Origin: Serratia marcescens
Lineage (GTDB): Bacteria > Pseudomonadota > Gammaproteobacteria > Enterobacterales > Enterobacteriaceae
Length of the DNA stretch: 57,870 nucleotides
Direction: 5' to 3'
Assembly (NCBI GenBank): GCA_015548865.1
Contig: JADMXW010000029.1
Span: forward strand, 1 to 57,870
The notes below the pieces were generated by a model. It did not search any database. It was not told the DNA's origin and saw only the letters and a program-made list of their open reading frames with translations. Positions within the stretch are counted from its first letter, which is position 1; the number at the start of each line of letters is the position of its first letter. Made by a program: the position numbers and the translations under genes. This document shows positions 24,835-35,345 of the stretch, piece after piece.

Positions 24835-25839
24835 TCAGAGCAAAGATTGGGTTTCAGGGAAACCGAAACGAATATTCAGGCACTGTACAGCTTGCGCTGC
24901 CGCACCTTTAAGCAGGTTATCTTCCGTGGCGACCACAATCAGGTGCTCATCTTGAACGGAGAAACCGATATCGCAAAACGGCAAGCCTACAACCGATTTT
25001 AATGCCGGAACCCCTTTATCGTAGAGGCGCACCAGCGGCTTGTCGTGATAGGCATTGTGATAGGCTTCTGCCACGTCTTGCTGGCTGACGCCCGTTTTCA
25101 GCCGACAGGTGATGGTCGCCAAAATCCCACGCGCGAAATTTCCCAGATGCGGAGTGAAGATCACCGGGATGCCCAGGTGGGTAGCAATTTCGGGTTGATG
25201 GCGGTGATTGAAAACGCCATAGGGTTGCAGGCTCACTTCACAAAAGCTACTGGTGAGTGAGGCTTTACGTCCGGCACCGCTCACACCGCTCACCGCATTG
25301 ATAACCGGCCACTGGTCGGTATTAAGCAGTTGCGCATCCACCAGTGGCTTAAGTGCCAACTGTGAAGCTGTCGGGTAACAACCGGGTACGGCAATAAGCT
25401 GCGCTTGCTTGACGCGTTCAGCCTGAAATTCAGCCAGGCCGTACACCGCCTGAGCCAACCAGTCAGCGTGTTGATGCTCAAAACCATAGTAGCGACGATA
25501 AAATTCAGCATCCTGCACACGAAACGCGCCGGAGAGATCGAATACCACGCAGCCTGCGGCCAGAAATACGGGTGCAAGATCGTGGCTCACTTTGTGGTCG
25601 GTCGCCAGAAAGACGACATCAATACCTTTGGCGGCGTCAGCTGCATCAGTCAATGCCTGCACAGGCAAATCAACGATGCCTTTCAGTTGAGGATGCAGGT
25701 CAGAAATGCGTTTGCCCGCATCGGCGCTCTGCGCGGATACCGCAAGCGCGGTGAGGTTCATCTGAGGATGACGATTCAGATAGAGTGCAAGTTCGGCGCC
25801 GGTATAACCACTTGCACCAACAATCAACGTATTCAGCAT
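24835..25839 (-). CDS. argC: N-acetyl-gamma-glutamyl-phosphate reductase ArgC
   Basis: ArgC reduces N-acetylglutamyl phosphate to the semialdehyde with NADPH. The nucleotide-binding loop is [15 protein letters not shown] at the N-terminus and the catalytic cysteine is in [12 protein letters not shown]. The 334 aa length equals E. coli. It is the first gene of argCBH and is divergent from argE. The leader between it and the ARG boxes carries an unusual short tandem repeat. Confidence 0.96.
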   Translation of the reverse strand: MLNTLIVGASGYTGAELALYLNRHPQMNLTALAVSAQSADAGKRISDLHPQLKGIVDLPVQALTDAADAAKGIDVVFLATDHKVSHDLAPVFLAAGCVVFDLSGAFRVQDAEFYRRYYGFEHQHADWLAQAVYGLAEFQAERVKQAQLIAVPGCYPTASQLALKPLVDAQLLNTDQWPVINAVSGVSGAGRKASLTSSFCEVSLQPYGVFNHRHQPEIATHLGIPVIFTPHLGNFARGILATITCRLKTGVSQQDVAEAYHNAYHDKPLVRLYDKGVPALKSVVGLPFCDIGFSVQDEHLIVVATEDNLLKGAAAQAVQCLNIRFGFPETQSLL

Positions 25840-25880
25840 GGGATCTGCATACCTTCCACTAAAAATGATTTAAACAATGC

Positions 25881-25940
25881 ATCGTTAAAAACACTATCGT
25901 TAAAAACACTGTTGCTAAAACAATGTCGTTAAAACAGGGT
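25881..25940. repeat. 15-bp tandem repeat in the argC leader
   Basis: ATCGTTAAAAACACT occurs twice exactly (25881-25895 and 25896-25910). Two diverged units follow in the same 15 bp phase: GTTGCTAAAACAATG (25911-25925) and TCGTTAAAACAGGGT (25926-25940). It lies between the ARG boxes and the argC start, in the untranslated leader. Confidence 0.85.
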
Positions 25941-26048
25941 ATCTACAAAACGCTAAACCCGCTAACGGTATTCGACCGTTGCAGGTGTAGACTAACGGAG
26001 CCTTATCTCATCCCAAGGGACAGAAACAGTTTCCTTTCGCTACGCGTT

Positions 26049-26087
26049 ATTGTATTTTTATTCAAAATAAATGCATGAATATTGATA
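26049..26087. promoter_or_regulatory. Paired ARG boxes (ArgR operator) of argE/argCBH
   Basis: TGTATTTTTATTCA (core 26051-26064) and TGCATGAATATTGA (core 26072-26085) both fit the ARG box core TGAATWWWWATTCA with a few mismatches. Their centres are 21 bp apart, so the full 18 bp boxes are separated by 3 bp, the classical ArgR hexamer arrangement. They lie in the divergent argC-argE region, as in E. coli, and should repress both directions when arginine is present. Confidence 0.85.
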
Positions 26088-26112
26088 CTATCCTAACCTG
26101 AGGCTGTCAACA

Positions 26113-27261
26113 GTGAAGATGAATTTACCCCCATTTATTGAGCTGTATCGGGCGTTGATCGCGACTCCGTCCATCAGTGCCACCGACCAGGCGCTCGATC
26201 AGAGCAATGAAGCATTAATCAACTTGTTAGCCGGATGGTTCGCCGATTTGGGCTTTCACGTTGAAGTGCAGCCAGTACCCGGTACGCGGCATAAATTCAA
26301 TCTGCTGGCACGCATTGGTCAAGGTCAGGGCGGTTTGCTGTTGGCCGGGCATACCGATACAGTGCCGTTTGATGATGGACGCTGGACGCGCGATCCTTTT
26401 ACCCTGACAGAACACGATAACAAGCTGTACGGGCTGGGTACGGCAGATATGAAAGGCTTCTTCGCCTTTATTCTGGATGCGCTACGCGATATCGACTCGG
26501 CAACGCTTACCAAACCGATTTACGTGCTGGCGACTGCCGATGAAGAGACCACGATGGCGGGCGCCAAGTATTTCTCTGAATCTACGCAGATACGCCCTGA
26601 TTGCGCCATCATTGGAGAGCCAACGTCGCTGAAACCAATTCGCGCCCATAAGGGGCATATGTCAAACGCAGTGCGTATTCAGGGACAATCTGGACATTCG
26701 AGCGATCCTTCGCGCGGCGTGAATGCTATCGAACTGATGCATGATGCTATCTCTCATTTAATGGTACTGCGCAATACGCTGCAAACCCGTTATCACAATG
26801 CCGCGTTTCATATCCCTTATCCGACCATGAACTTCGGCCATATCCACGGTGGTGATGCTGCCAACCGCATCTGTGCCTGCTGCGAATTGCATATGGATAT
26901 TCGCCCACTTCCGGGATTGACGCTGAACGATTTAAATGGTCTGGTGACTGAAGCGCTGGCACCGGTGAGCGAACGTTGGCCGGGGCGCGTGAGCGTCAGT
27001 GAACTGCACCCGCCTATCCCCGGCTATGAGTGTCCGGTAGATCACACATTGGTCGGTGTAATTGAAAAATTGCTGGGCGTACCCACAGACGTGGTGAACT
27101 ACTGTACCGAAGCACCGTTTATCCAGACACTGTGCCCAACGCTGGTGCTTGGCCCGGGTTCGATTGAACAAGCCCACCAACCGGATGAGTATATCGACAC
27201 CGCATTTATCGCCCCGACGCATAAATTGATCACACAGATGGTGCAGCATTTCTGTCGGTAA
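26113..27261 (+). CDS. argE: Acetylornithine deacetylase ArgE
   Basis: ArgE removes acetate from N2-acetylornithine to give ornithine. It is an M20 family zinc enzyme: [11 protein letters not shown] holds the first His and the general-acid Asp region, [12 protein letters not shown] the bridging Asp, and [12 protein letters not shown] the catalytic Glu. Length is 382 aa (E. coli 383). The start is GTG at 26113 (encoding MKMNLPPF, aligned with MKNKLPPF in E. coli); an ATG two codons later at 26119 is possible. It is divergent from argC. Confidence 0.96.
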   Translation: MKMNLPPFIELYRALIATPSISATDQALDQSNEALINLLAGWFADLGFHVEVQPVPGTRHKFNLLARIGQGQGGLLLAGHTDTVPFDDGRWTRDPFTLTEHDNKLYGLGTADMKGFFAFILDALRDIDSATLTKPIYVLATADEETTMAGAKYFSESTQIRPDCAIIGEPTSLKPIRAHKGHMSNAVRIQGQSGHSSDPSRGVNAIELMHDAISHLMVLRNTLQTRYHNAAFHIPYPTMNFGHIHGGDAANRICACCELHMDIRPLPGLTLNDLNGLVTEALAPVSERWPGRVSVSELHPPIPGYECPVDHTLVGVIEKLLGVPTDVVNYCTEAPFIQTLCPTLVLGPGSIEQAHQPDEYIDTAFIAPTHKLITQMVQHFCR

Positions 27262-27495
27262 ACGCAAAATGAGGGGCGTAATAAGCGCTCCTAATCTGCT
27301 CACGGATGTAATTAAATTTCACCGATTGCCAATCCCACACTAAAGCAGGTACAACAACAGGGGGGAAAAACGGTAGGGTGATAAAACAACCAATCGTCAA
27401 TTGACGAATCCAGCCAGGCGTGGCTAGATGAAGGTAGCGTTTTGCGTCTTTCTATGAAACAAACTTACAAAAAATAGAGATGGGTCAGGGTAAAT

Positions 27496-30144
27496 ATGAA
27501 CGAACAATATTCCGCGATGCGAAGTAATGTGAGCATGCTGGGTAAACTTCTTGGTGACACCATCAAGGATGCGTTGGGAGAGAGTATTCTTGATAAGGTC
27601 GAGACAATCCGTAAGCTGTCAAAATCGTCCCGCGCTGGCAATGAAAAGCATCGTCAGGAGCTGTTGAACACGCTACAAAATCTGTCCAATGAAGAGTTGC
27701 TCCCCGTAGCGCGCGCCTTCAGCCAATTTCTTAACCTGACCAACACCGCAGAGCAATATCACTCTATCTCGCCACACGGTGAAGCGGCCAGCAATCCGGA
27801 AATTTTATCTCAGGCGTTCGATCGTCTGAAAGCGCATGCACATTTAAGCGAACGCGATATTCGTGACGCCGTAGAGACACTCTCCATTGAGTTGGTGCTG
27901 ACTGCGCACCCGACAGAAATCACTCGCCGTACGCTGATTCATAAGTTGGTCGAAGTAAACACCTGCCTGAAGCAGCTCGATCACAACGATCTGGCAGACT
28001 ATGAACGCAACCAGATTATGCGCCGTTTGCGTCAGTTGATCGCCCAGTCATGGCATACCGACGAGATCCGCAAGATCCGTCCGACGCCAGTAGACGAAGC
28101 CAAATGGGGTTTCGCCGTAGTGGAAAACAGTCTGTGGGAAGGTGTACCTGCCTTCTTGCGCGAGCTGGATGAACAATTAGAAAAATCCTTTGGTTTCCGC
28201 CTACCGGTAGATTCTGTCCCCGTTCGCTTCACCTCCTGGATGGGCGGTGACCGCGATGGCAACCCGAACGTGACCGCGAAAATCACGCGTCACGTCCTGC
28301 TGCTTAGCCGTTGGAAAGCTGCAGACCTGTTTTTACGTGATATTCAGGTGCTGGTATCCGAGCTCTCCATGTCGGAATGTACACCAGAACTGCGTGAGCG
28401 TGCCGGTATCGCAGAAGGGGAAGAGGTTCAGGAACCCTACCGCGTTATTATGAAATCTCTGCGGGCGCAGCTTAACGCAACCTTGGCTTACCTTGAGGGC
28501 CGCCTGAAAGGTGAGCGTACGCTGCGTCCACACGATCTGCTGGAAAGCAACGAACAGCTGTGGGAACCGCTTCACGCGTGCTACCAATCGCTGCATGCCT
28601 GTGGCATGGGCATTATCGCCGATGGCCAACTGCTCGATACGCTGCGCCGCGTGCGCTGTTTCGGCGTACCGTTGGTACGTATCGATGCGCGTCAGGAAAG
28701 CACGCGTCACACCGAAGCGTTGGCGGAAATCACCCGCTACCTTGGGCTGGGCGACTACGAAAGCTGGTCTGAATCAGACAAGCAGGCGTTCCTGATTCGA
28801 GAATTGAGCTCCAAACGCCCTCTGTTGCCCCGTCAGTGGGAACCGAGCGCAGAAACCAAGGAAGTGCTGGATACCTGCCAGGTGATCGCGGAAGCGCCAC
28901 AGGGCTCTATCGCCGCTTACGTTATCTCCATGGCGCGCACGCCGTCCGACGTGCTGGCCGTACACCTGCTGTTAAAAGAAGCGGGCTGCCCCTTCGCCTT
29001 ACCGGTCGCCCCACTGTTTGAAACGCTGGATGACCTGAACAACGCTGACGATGTGATGAAGCAACTGCTGGGTATCGACTGGTATCGCGGCTTTATCCAG
29101 GGCAAGCAGATGGTAATGATCGGCTATTCCGATTCTGCCAAAGATGCAGGTGTGATGGCAGCCTCTTGGGCACAATATCGTGCGCAGGATGCGCTGATCA
29201 AAACGTGTGAAAAAGCAGGAATCGCCTTAACGTTGTTCCACGGACGCGGCGGCTCCATCGGTCGCGGCGGCGCGCCTGCTCACGCAGCTCTGCTATCACA
29301 ACCACCGGGCAGCCTGAAAGGTGGTCTGCGCGTGACCGAACAAGGCGAAATGATCCGATTCAAGTTTGGCTTACCGGAAGTGACCATCAGCAGTTTGTCG
29401 CTCTATACCGGGGCTATCCTCGAGGCCAACCTGCTGCCGCCGCCAGAACCAAAACCGGAATGGCACGATATCATGGATGAGCTTTCCCGCGTATCTTGCG
29501 ATATGTATCGCGGTTATGTGCGTGAAAACCCTGACTTTGTACCTTACTTCCGCGCAGCAACGCCGGAACTGGAACTGGGCAAACTGCCGCTCGGTTCGCG
29601 CCCTGCCAAGCGCCGCCCTAACGGTGGTGTAGAAAGCCTGCGTGCTATTCCGTGGATTTTTGCCTGGACGCAAAACCGCCTGATGCTGCCAGCCTGGTTG
29701 GGTGCGGGCGCTGCGTTGCAAAAAATCGTGGAAAATGGTCAGCAGAAAGCGTTGGAAACCATGTGCCGCGACTGGCCATTCTTCTCCACGCGTATCGGGA
29801 TGCTGGAAATGGTGTTCGCCAAAGCGGATCTGTGGCTGGCGGAATACTACGATCAGCGTCTGGTTGAAGAGAAACTGTGGCCGTTAGGAAAAGAGCTGCG
29901 CGACCAGTTGGCGGCGGATATCAACGTAGTGCTGCGAATTTCCAACGATGACCATCTAATGGCAGACTTGCCGTGGATTGCTGAGTCTATCGCGCTGCGT
30001 AACGTCTACACCGACCCGTTAAACGTACTGCAAGCCGAATTGTTACACCGCTCGCGTGAACATGAGAACCCCAGCCCAGAAGTGGAACTGGCGCTGATGG
30101 TGACCATTGCAGGCGTGGCAGCCGGTATGCGCAACACTGGCTAA
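27496..30144 (+). CDS. ppc: Phosphoenolpyruvate carboxylase
   Basis: Ppc carboxylates phosphoenolpyruvate to oxaloacetate, replenishing the TCA cycle and supplying aspartate. The catalytic H138 is in VLTAHPTEI, and the second catalytic segment is [12 protein letters not shown]. The C-terminus ends MRNTG as required for activity in this family. Length is 882 aa (E. coli 883). The 234 bp before the gene must hold its promoter; I see no clear regulator site. In E. coli it also neighbours argE. Confidence 0.97.
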   Translation: MNEQYSAMRSNVSMLGKLLGDTIKDALGESILDKVETIRKLSKSSRAGNEKHRQELLNTLQNLSNEELLPVARAFSQFLNLTNTAEQYHSISPHGEAASNPEILSQAFDRLKAHAHLSERDIRDAVETLSIELVLTAHPTEITRRTLIHKLVEVNTCLKQLDHNDLADYERNQIMRRLRQLIAQSWHTDEIRKIRPTPVDEAKWGFAVVENSLWEGVPAFLRELDEQLEKSFGFRLPVDSVPVRFTSWMGGDRDGNPNVTAKITRHVLLLSRWKAADLFLRDIQVLVSELSMSECTPELRERAGIAEGEEVQEPYRVIMKSLRAQLNATLAYLEGRLKGERTLRPHDLLESNEQLWEPLHACYQSLHACGMGIIADGQLLDTLRRVRCFGVPLVRIDARQESTRHTEALAEITRYLGLGDYESWSESDKQAFLIRELSSKRPLLPRQWEPSAETKEVLDTCQVIAEAPQGSIAAYVISMARTPSDVLAVHLLLKEAGCPFALPVAPLFETLDDLNNADDVMKQLLGIDWYRGFIQGKQMVMIGYSDSAKDAGVMAASWAQYRAQDALIKTCEKAGIALTLFHGRGGSIGRGGAPAHAALLSQPPGSLKGGLRVTEQGEMIRFKFGLPEVTISSLSLYTGAILEANLLPPPEPKPEWHDIMDELSRVSCDMYRGYVRENPDFVPYFRAATPELELGKLPLGSRPAKRRPNGGVESLRAIPWIFAWTQNRLMLPAWLGAGAALQKIVENGQQKALETMCRDWPFFSTRIGMLEMVFAKADLWLAEYYDQRLVEEKLWPLGKELRDQLAADINVVLRISNDDHLMADLPWIAESIALRNVYTDPLNVLQAELLHRSREHENPSPEVELALMVTIAGVAAGMRNTG

Positions 30145-30162
30145 CCGCAACAACCTTATCTT

Positions 30163-30183
30163 CCCGCCTCGCGCTGAGGCGGG
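30163..30183. terminator. Terminator between ppc and the convergent phosphatase gene
   Basis: CCCGCCTC (30163-30170) pairs perfectly with GAGGCGGG (30176-30183) with loop GCGCT. A T-rich stretch (TCGTTTTCGTT) follows 7 nt later on the plus strand. It lies 18 bp after the ppc stop. Confidence 0.72.
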
Positions 30184-30204
30184 ATATCGTTTTCGTTATA
30201 CTTT

Positions 30205-30990
30205 TTAATCAACCAGATACTTACGCTGCAACTGGTAGCGAGCATCATCATCCAGCCCATAGTCCGTGGACAGCCAACGATTTATCGATCCATACCGTTC
30301 TTTGATGGTTCGCAGTGCTGTCGCCAGAAACGCTTCCTGAACTGAAAGCACAAAGGAAAATTGCGACAGCGCTTTTTCGTTCAACGTATCTGCCAGCGAT
30401 GCCAACAGTTGCTCACGAAAAGGCGCAAGTGTGATATCCGTGACCAGATAGTCTTCCATCACCGTCTTTTCATCCACCCCAAGCGCAAACAACACCAAGG
30501 CAGAACCGATACCGGTGCGATCTTTACCAACGGCACAATGCTGCACTAACGCCCCTTCTTCTGGCCTCTGCAACAGAGCAACCAGTTGACGATAGGCGGG
30601 ATTATTGAAGGGCAAACGCCGATAGAGCTCCAGCATAAATGCCTGCGAGTCAAAGGCAGAGAGCTGCTCTGAACCCAAAGACTCCAAACTGGCAGTGACC
30701 TCATGCCGAATCGGGTTGGCAGGACAAGTGTGATAATTTGCGCCTTCCCACAGGATATCGGGCTTAGCCGTCACTTCAGCCGGGTCGCGATAGTCGACCA
30801 CATGCGATACAGGCACGCCGGCCAGATGCTCACAATCGGCGGCACTCAGTTGATCCAGCGAGCCTGCACGGAACAGTTTGCGCGGGCGAATACGTTGCCC
30901 GTCAGTAGTACGCAATCCACCTAAATCACGAAAATTGATGCCGCCCTCTAATGCAAGCAGAGAGGGATGGCTTGGTGCTGATGTTGTCAT
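30205..30990 (-). CDS. Tyrosine-protein phosphatase-like protein (Y_phosphatase3 type)
   Basis: The 261 aa protein has the P-loop phosphatase signature HCAVGKDRTG, with the nucleophile C152 and R158, and the N-terminal family motif GGINFRDLGGLRTTDG (about 16-31) typical of bacterial dual-specificity or phosphoinositide-type phosphatases (Y_phosphatase3). No signal peptide is visible, so it should be cytoplasmic. It lies 29 nt downstream of udp on the same strand and is likely co-transcribed. The substrate is not known; the link with nucleoside salvage is only positional. No such gene sits here in E. coli. Confidence 0.82.
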   Translation of the reverse strand: MTTSAPSHPSLLALEGGINFRDLGGLRTTDGQRIRPRKLFRAGSLDQLSAADCEHLAGVPVSHVVDYRDPAEVTAKPDILWEGANYHTCPANPIRHEVTASLESLGSEQLSAFDSQAFMLELYRRLPFNNPAYRQLVALLQRPEEGALVQHCAVGKDRTGIGSALVLFALGVDEKTVMEDYLVTDITLAPFREQLLASLADTLNEKALSQFSFVLSVQEAFLATALRTIKERYGSINRWLSTDYGLDDDARYQLQRKYLVD

Positions 30991-31019
30991 ACATATCCTT
31001 GCAATTCGTGGCGAAAAAC

Positions 31020-31787
31020 TTAGGCACTCAATAACCGACGAGCAGCATCCAGCACCACCTTAACGGCAGCGGTTTCCGCCAGTTTCATCGTAGCAACATC
31101 CGGCGTTTCCTGCTGGGTACGGTTGACTATCACGCCAGCGACCATGCCCGCCCGCAATCCCTGGCTGGAACACATGGTGAGTAACGTGGCCGATTCCATT
31201 TCATAATTCAATACGCCCATGCTTTGCCACTCTTGCATTGAGCCTTGAAAACGCCGCACGACGCGCCCAGAGTAGGTATCATAGCGCTCTTGACCTGGGT
31301 AAAACGTATCCGAAGAGGCTGTCACGCCAATATGCAGCGGGAAACCCGACGCTTTTGCAGCATCCACCAGCGCCGCGGTGCAGGCAAAATCCGCCACGGC
31401 CGGGTACTCTAGCGGCGCAAAGTGCAGACTGGCGCCGTCCAGACGTACAGCCGCCGTCGTCACCAGCACATCTCCTACATTCATATCCGGCTGAATCGCC
31501 CCTGTAGTGCCCACGCGCAGGAAGGTTCTGACACCTAATTGCGCCAGTTCTTCAACAGCAATTGAGGTCGAAGGACCACCAATGCCCGTGGAGCAAATCA
31601 CCACGGGTTGCCCCGCAAGCGTAGCACGCCAGGTGGTGAATTCACGGTGCGTAGCCAGTAATACAGGGTTATCCATCTCCCGCGCAATTTTTTCAACCCG
31701 CGCCGGATCGCCGGGCACAATGGCTAACGTCGCCCCGAGTAGATCCTGTTTGGTTAACCCCAAGTGAAACACATCAGATTCAGACAT
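31020..31787 (-). CDS. udp: Uridine phosphorylase
   Basis: Udp splits uridine (and deoxyuridine) with phosphate to uracil and (deoxy)ribose-1-phosphate. The 255 aa product (E. coli 253) shows [11 protein letters not shown] at the N-terminus, the phosphate-binding [11 protein letters not shown], the family signature [14 protein letters not shown], and the ribose-binding Met-Glu in [10 protein letters not shown]. Its neighbours are the phosphatase gene downstream and, divergently, the dienelactone hydrolase family gene. Confidence 0.96.
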   Translation of the reverse strand: MSESDVFHLGLTKQDLLGATLAIVPGDPARVEKIAREMDNPVLLATHREFTTWRATLAGQPVVICSTGIGGPSTSIAVEELAQLGVRTFLRVGTTGAIQPDMNVGDVLVTTAAVRLDGASLHFAPLEYPAVADFACTAALVDAAKASGFPLHIGVTASSDTFYPGQERYDTYSGRVVRRFQGSMQEWQSMGVLNYEMESATLLTMCSSQGLRAGMVAGVIVNRTQQETPDVATMKLAETAAVKVVLDAARRLLSA

Positions 31788-31959
31788 ATCCGTCTCCTCA
31801 TCGTGGGCAAGATAGTACCGTTATTATCCTAGCGCATCAGTATCATAGCAGCAGTGACATATCTCACTACCAAAAGAAACCAATACAGTGGTATACACTT
31901 ATAAATTGCGCGTTGTCACACCAATGATCCCTTTTATGCTCAAGAGGAGAAAAAACACC

Positions 31960-32787
31960 ATGAAAGTGGCCGAACCGCTGGAACTCCGACAAACCGATCG
32001 GGCAATGACCCGTGCCGTTACACCCCATGCGGGGTCCACCATCCTTACCGACAGCCAAGGGATTATCGCAGGTGAAACCACCATTCCATCCCAAGGAGAG
32101 CAGCTTCCAGCCTATCTTGCCAAACCGGCCTCGGGTGACGGACCGTATCCCATCATTTTGGTAGTTCAAGAAATTTTTGGTGTACATCAGCATATTCAGG
32201 ATGTCTGCCGCCGGCTGGCCAAGCAGGGCTATCTCGCGATTGCGCCAGAACTGTATTTTCGTCAGGGCGATCCACATCAGTATGATGATATTCCAACGTT
32301 ACTCAGCGAATTGGTCAGCAAAGTGCCGGATGCACAGGTGCTGTTGGACCTCGATCGCGCGACTAACTGGGCGGTACGGCAGGGGGGCGATGCCAACAGA
32401 ATAGGCATTACAGGCTTCTGTTGGGGAGGGCGAATCAGTTGGCTGTATGCGGCGCACAATCCACAGTTAAAGGCCGCCGTTGCCTGGTACGGTAAATTTT
32501 CCGGTAACAAAACGCTGACCACGCCCAAACACCCGGTTGATGTTGCCGCCGATCTCAGTGCACCAGTACTCGGATTGTATGGCGCGGAGGATGGCAGCAT
32601 TCCACTCGACCAAGTGGAGCTGATGCGACAGGCGCTACGCGCTGCCAACGCCACGGCTGAGATTGTGGTTTATCCTGAAGCCGGACATGCATTTCATGCG
32701 GATTATCGACCCAGCTATCACCCAGAGTCCGCTCAGGATGGTTGGCAGCGTATGCTAGCGTGGTTTACGCAGTACGGCGTGAAATAA
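31960..32787 (+). CDS. ysgA: Dienelactone hydrolase family protein (YsgA/Dlh)
   Basis: This is a cytoplasmic alpha/beta hydrolase of the dienelactone hydrolase family; the physiological substrate of the enterobacterial member is not established. The catalytic triad is C154 (TGFCWGGR, a cysteine nucleophile as in Dlh), D211 (YGAEDGSI) and H243 (EAGHAFHAD). The frame opens at a GTG at 31888, but the ATG at 31960 is preceded by AGAGGAG at about 10 nt and gives 275 aa (E. coli YsgA 271). It lies between udp and metE as in E. coli. Confidence 0.92.
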   Translation: MKVAEPLELRQTDRAMTRAVTPHAGSTILTDSQGIIAGETTIPSQGEQLPAYLAKPASGDGPYPIILVVQEIFGVHQHIQDVCRRLAKQGYLAIAPELYFRQGDPHQYDDIPTLLSELVSKVPDAQVLLDLDRATNWAVRQGGDANRIGITGFCWGGRISWLYAAHNPQLKAAVAWYGKFSGNKTLTTPKHPVDVAADLSAPVLGLYGAEDGSIPLDQVELMRQALRAANATAEIVVYPEAGHAFHADYRPSYHPESAQDGWQRMLAWFTQYGVK

Positions 32788-32836
32788 GCAAAAAAACGCA
32801 GGGAAAAACTCCCCATCACCGTCATTCCCCACCTCC

Positions 32837-32918
32837 GTCATTCCCGCGAAAGCGGGAATCCCTTGCCGATAAAACGCGTTTCTTCTCACAAAGATCCCCG
32901 GCTTTCGCCGAGGATGAC
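32837..32918. repeat. Nested inverted repeat between convergent ysgA and metE
   Basis: The left half GTCATTCCCGCGAAAGCGGG forms its own hairpin (CCCGC-GAAA-GCGGG, 32843-32856). The right half (32893-32918) carries CCCCGGCTTTCGCCGAGG and ends GGATGAC. The halves are inverted copies of each other, so the whole is a palindrome made of two hairpins. A partial extra copy (GTCATTCCCC) is at 32821. This GTCATTCCCGCGAAAGCGGG repeat is widespread in proteobacterial genomes. Here it sits where a bidirectional terminator is needed. Confidence 0.75.
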
Positions 32919-32974
32919 AAGGGAGAAACCGAGGATGGCGAGGGGTAAAGAAGCATCCCTGCGAACGATGGAGA

Positions 32975-35242
32975 TTAGGCCTCGGTTTCGCGTAAGCGCT
33001 GTGCCGCTTCAACCATGTTAGCCAGAGATTGACGCGTTTCTGGCCAGCCGCGCGTTTTCAGGCCGCAGTCTGGGTTCACCCACAGGCGCTCAGCAGGAAT
33101 ACGCTGCGCCGCTTTACGCAACAGAGCTTCAATCCATTCAACGCTCGGTACGTTAGGCGAGTGGATATCATACACGCCCGGCCCGATTTCATTTGGATAT
33201 TCGAACTCTTCGAATGACTCCAGCAGTTCCATGTCTGAACGCGAGGTTTCGATGGTGATCACATCCGCATCCAGTGCAGCAATGGAGTCCATGATATCGT
33301 TGAATTCGCAGTAACACATGTGAGTGTGAATCTGGGTGTCATCCCGTACAACCGCAGCATTAAGACGGAACGCTTCCACACCCCATGCAAGATAAGCCTG
33401 CCAGTCAGAGCGGTGCAGGGGCAACCCTTCACGCAGCGCCGGTTCATCAATCTGGATGATGCCGATACCCGCCTTTTCCAAATCAGCCACTTCATCACGC
33501 AGTGCCAGCGCGATCTGCTTGGCAATCGTTTCACGACTAACATCTTCACGTGGGAACGACCAGCACAGGATAGTCACCGGCCCAGTCAGCATACCTTTTA
33601 CCGGTTTATCGGTCAGAGATTGGGCATATTTGGCCCACTCGACCGTAATCGGTTCTGGGCGGCTGATATCACCGATGATTACTGGTGGCTTCACGCAGCG
33701 TGAACCGTAGCTTTGTACCCAGCCGTTTTGGGTGAAGATAAAACCATCCAGATGCTCGCCAAAGTACTCCACCATGTCGTTACGTTCGGCTTCACCGTGC
33801 ACCAACACGTCCAGACCCAGACGTTCCTGCTCGACAATCGCCTGTTTGATGTGTTCAGCGATGCCCGTACGGTAGTTGTTGCCATCGAGACGGCCTTGCT
33901 TGAAGTCAAGACGCAGGCCACGAATTTCCGTGGTTTGCGGGAACGAACCAATGGTGGTGGTCGGCCAATCAGGCAAGTTGAAACGTGCACGCTGTGCCTC
34001 GGCGCGTACCGGATAGGCATGTTGACGCTGACTGTCCTGCGCGGTGATCGCCGCCAGACGCTGAGTCACAGCCGCATTGTTAACGCGCGTTGAGGTGCTG
34101 CGAGCACGAATCGGTGCGCTGTATTCCACCAATGCAGCACCCTCGCCGCTGTTCAGTGCCGCCGTCAGCAGCGCCAATTCAGCACATTTTTGCAACGCAA
34201 AGGCAAACCAGCTTTTGACTTCGTCATCCAAACGCGTTTCGACGCTAAGGTCTATCGGGCTGTGCAGTAGGGAACAGGAAGAGCCAAGCCACAGTTGGCG
34301 TTGCCCCACCAACGGTTGCAGACGTTCAAACCAGGTGCTCAGATCCGCACGCCACACGTTACGACCATTGATTACACCCAATGATACCAGCCAATCAGCA
34401 GGCAGTTGCGCAAGCAGCGCAGAGGCATCATCCTTACCGTGCACCAGATCCACATGCAGCCCTTGTACCGGCAACGCGCGGATGGTGTCCAGGTTATGGC
34501 CGATACTGTCAAAATAGGTGGTCAGCAGCAGTTTGACCGAGCCCTGCAACGCATCGTACGCCGGTTTAAAGGCATCCAGCCACTCTTGCGGCAGTTCCAG
34601 CACCAGTGCAGGTTCATCAATCTGCACCCACTCGACACCACGTTTTGCCAACTCTGCCAGCACCTGTTGATACACCGGCAGAATATCTTTCAGCAGGGAG
34701 AGACGATCGAACGCATCCCCCTTCACTTTGCCCAGCCACAGGTAGGTCACTGGGCCCAACAGCACCGGCTTGACCTTGTGGCCTAGCGCCAGCGCCTCAT
34801 CCACTTCGTCGAGCAGCTGCGTCCAAGTCAGGGCAAAACGCTGTCCCTGAGTGAATTCAGGCACCATGTAGTGGTAGTTGGTATTAAACCATTTGGTCAT
34901 CTCTGCGGCCGCCGCCGGTTCGCCCGTCGGCGCACGGCCACGGCCAATGCGGAACAGTGTGTCGATATCAACCTGGCCATCTGCATTTTGGTGACGCGCA
35001 GGCACGTTGCCCAGCAGCAGGCTGGTCGTCAACACATGATCGTACCAGGCAAAATCACCCACTGGCAGCAGGTCAACACCAGCCTCTTTCTGCTGTTGCC
35101 AATGACGTGCTCGCAGCGATTTACCCACTTCCAGCAGTTCCGCCCGAGTAAGATTACCTGCCCAATAGCCTTCTTGCGCTTTTTTCAGTTCACGGCGCAG
35201 TCCGACGCGCGGAAAACCCAGTGTGTGATTTAAAATTGCCAT
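32975..35242 (-). CDS. metE: Cobalamin-independent methionine synthase MetE
   Basis: MetE transfers the methyl group of 5-methyltetrahydropteroyl-triglutamate to homocysteine to form methionine. It is a double-barrel protein of 755 aa (E. coli 753). The zinc site is readable as His and Cys in [10 protein letters not shown], a Glu about 20 residues later (VITIETSRS) and the late Cys in [12 protein letters not shown]. The ATG has GAGGATC upstream. It is divergent from its activator gene metR, with MetJ boxes between. Confidence 0.97.
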   Translation of the reverse strand: MAILNHTLGFPRVGLRRELKKAQEGYWAGNLTRAELLEVGKSLRARHWQQQKEAGVDLLPVGDFAWYDHVLTTSLLLGNVPARHQNADGQVDIDTLFRIGRGRAPTGEPAAAAEMTKWFNTNYHYMVPEFTQGQRFALTWTQLLDEVDEALALGHKVKPVLLGPVTYLWLGKVKGDAFDRLSLLKDILPVYQQVLAELAKRGVEWVQIDEPALVLELPQEWLDAFKPAYDALQGSVKLLLTTYFDSIGHNLDTIRALPVQGLHVDLVHGKDDASALLAQLPADWLVSLGVINGRNVWRADLSTWFERLQPLVGQRQLWLGSSCSLLHSPIDLSVETRLDDEVKSWFAFALQKCAELALLTAALNSGEGAALVEYSAPIRARSTSTRVNNAAVTQRLAAITAQDSQRQHAYPVRAEAQRARFNLPDWPTTTIGSFPQTTEIRGLRLDFKQGRLDGNNYRTGIAEHIKQAIVEQERLGLDVLVHGEAERNDMVEYFGEHLDGFIFTQNGWVQSYGSRCVKPPVIIGDISRPEPITVEWAKYAQSLTDKPVKGMLTGPVTILCWSFPREDVSRETIAKQIALALRDEVADLEKAGIGIIQIDEPALREGLPLHRSDWQAYLAWGVEAFRLNAAVVRDDTQIHTHMCYCEFNDIMDSIAALDADVITIETSRSDMELLESFEEFEYPNEIGPGVYDIHSPNVPSVEWIEALLRKAAQRIPAERLWVNPDCGLKTRGWPETRQSLANMVEAAQRLRETEA

Positions 35243-35257
35243 CGTTGATCCTCATTT

Positions 35258-35287
35258 AGCCGTCCAGATGTTTACACATCCATAATC
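35258..35287 (-). promoter_or_regulatory. MetJ operator and metE promoter
   Basis: Three adjoining 8-mers, AGCCGTCC, AGATGTTT and ACACATCC (35258-35281), match the met box AGACGTCT at 6, 6 and 5 of 8 positions, the tandem layout bound by MetJ. On the minus strand a candidate -10 GATTAT (35282-35287) directly abuts them, with TTGTGC 17 bp further upstream as -35, so MetJ would cover the metE start region. On the plus strand TATAAT at 35299-35304 is a likely metR -10. An inverted repeat TTCAC/GTGAA at 35321-35337 may be a MetR site but does not match the usual TGAA-N5-TTCA. Confidence 0.72.
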
Positions 35288-35345
35288 AACAGGTACTGTA
35301 TAATGCACAAGCGCAAATTATTCACTGTCATTGTGAAGGACTCTC

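Noticed and set aside
35321..35337. MetR box at TTCAC/GTGAA
   Set aside because: The orientation of the halves is opposite to the known TGAA-N5-TTCA site, so it is mentioned only as a possibility.
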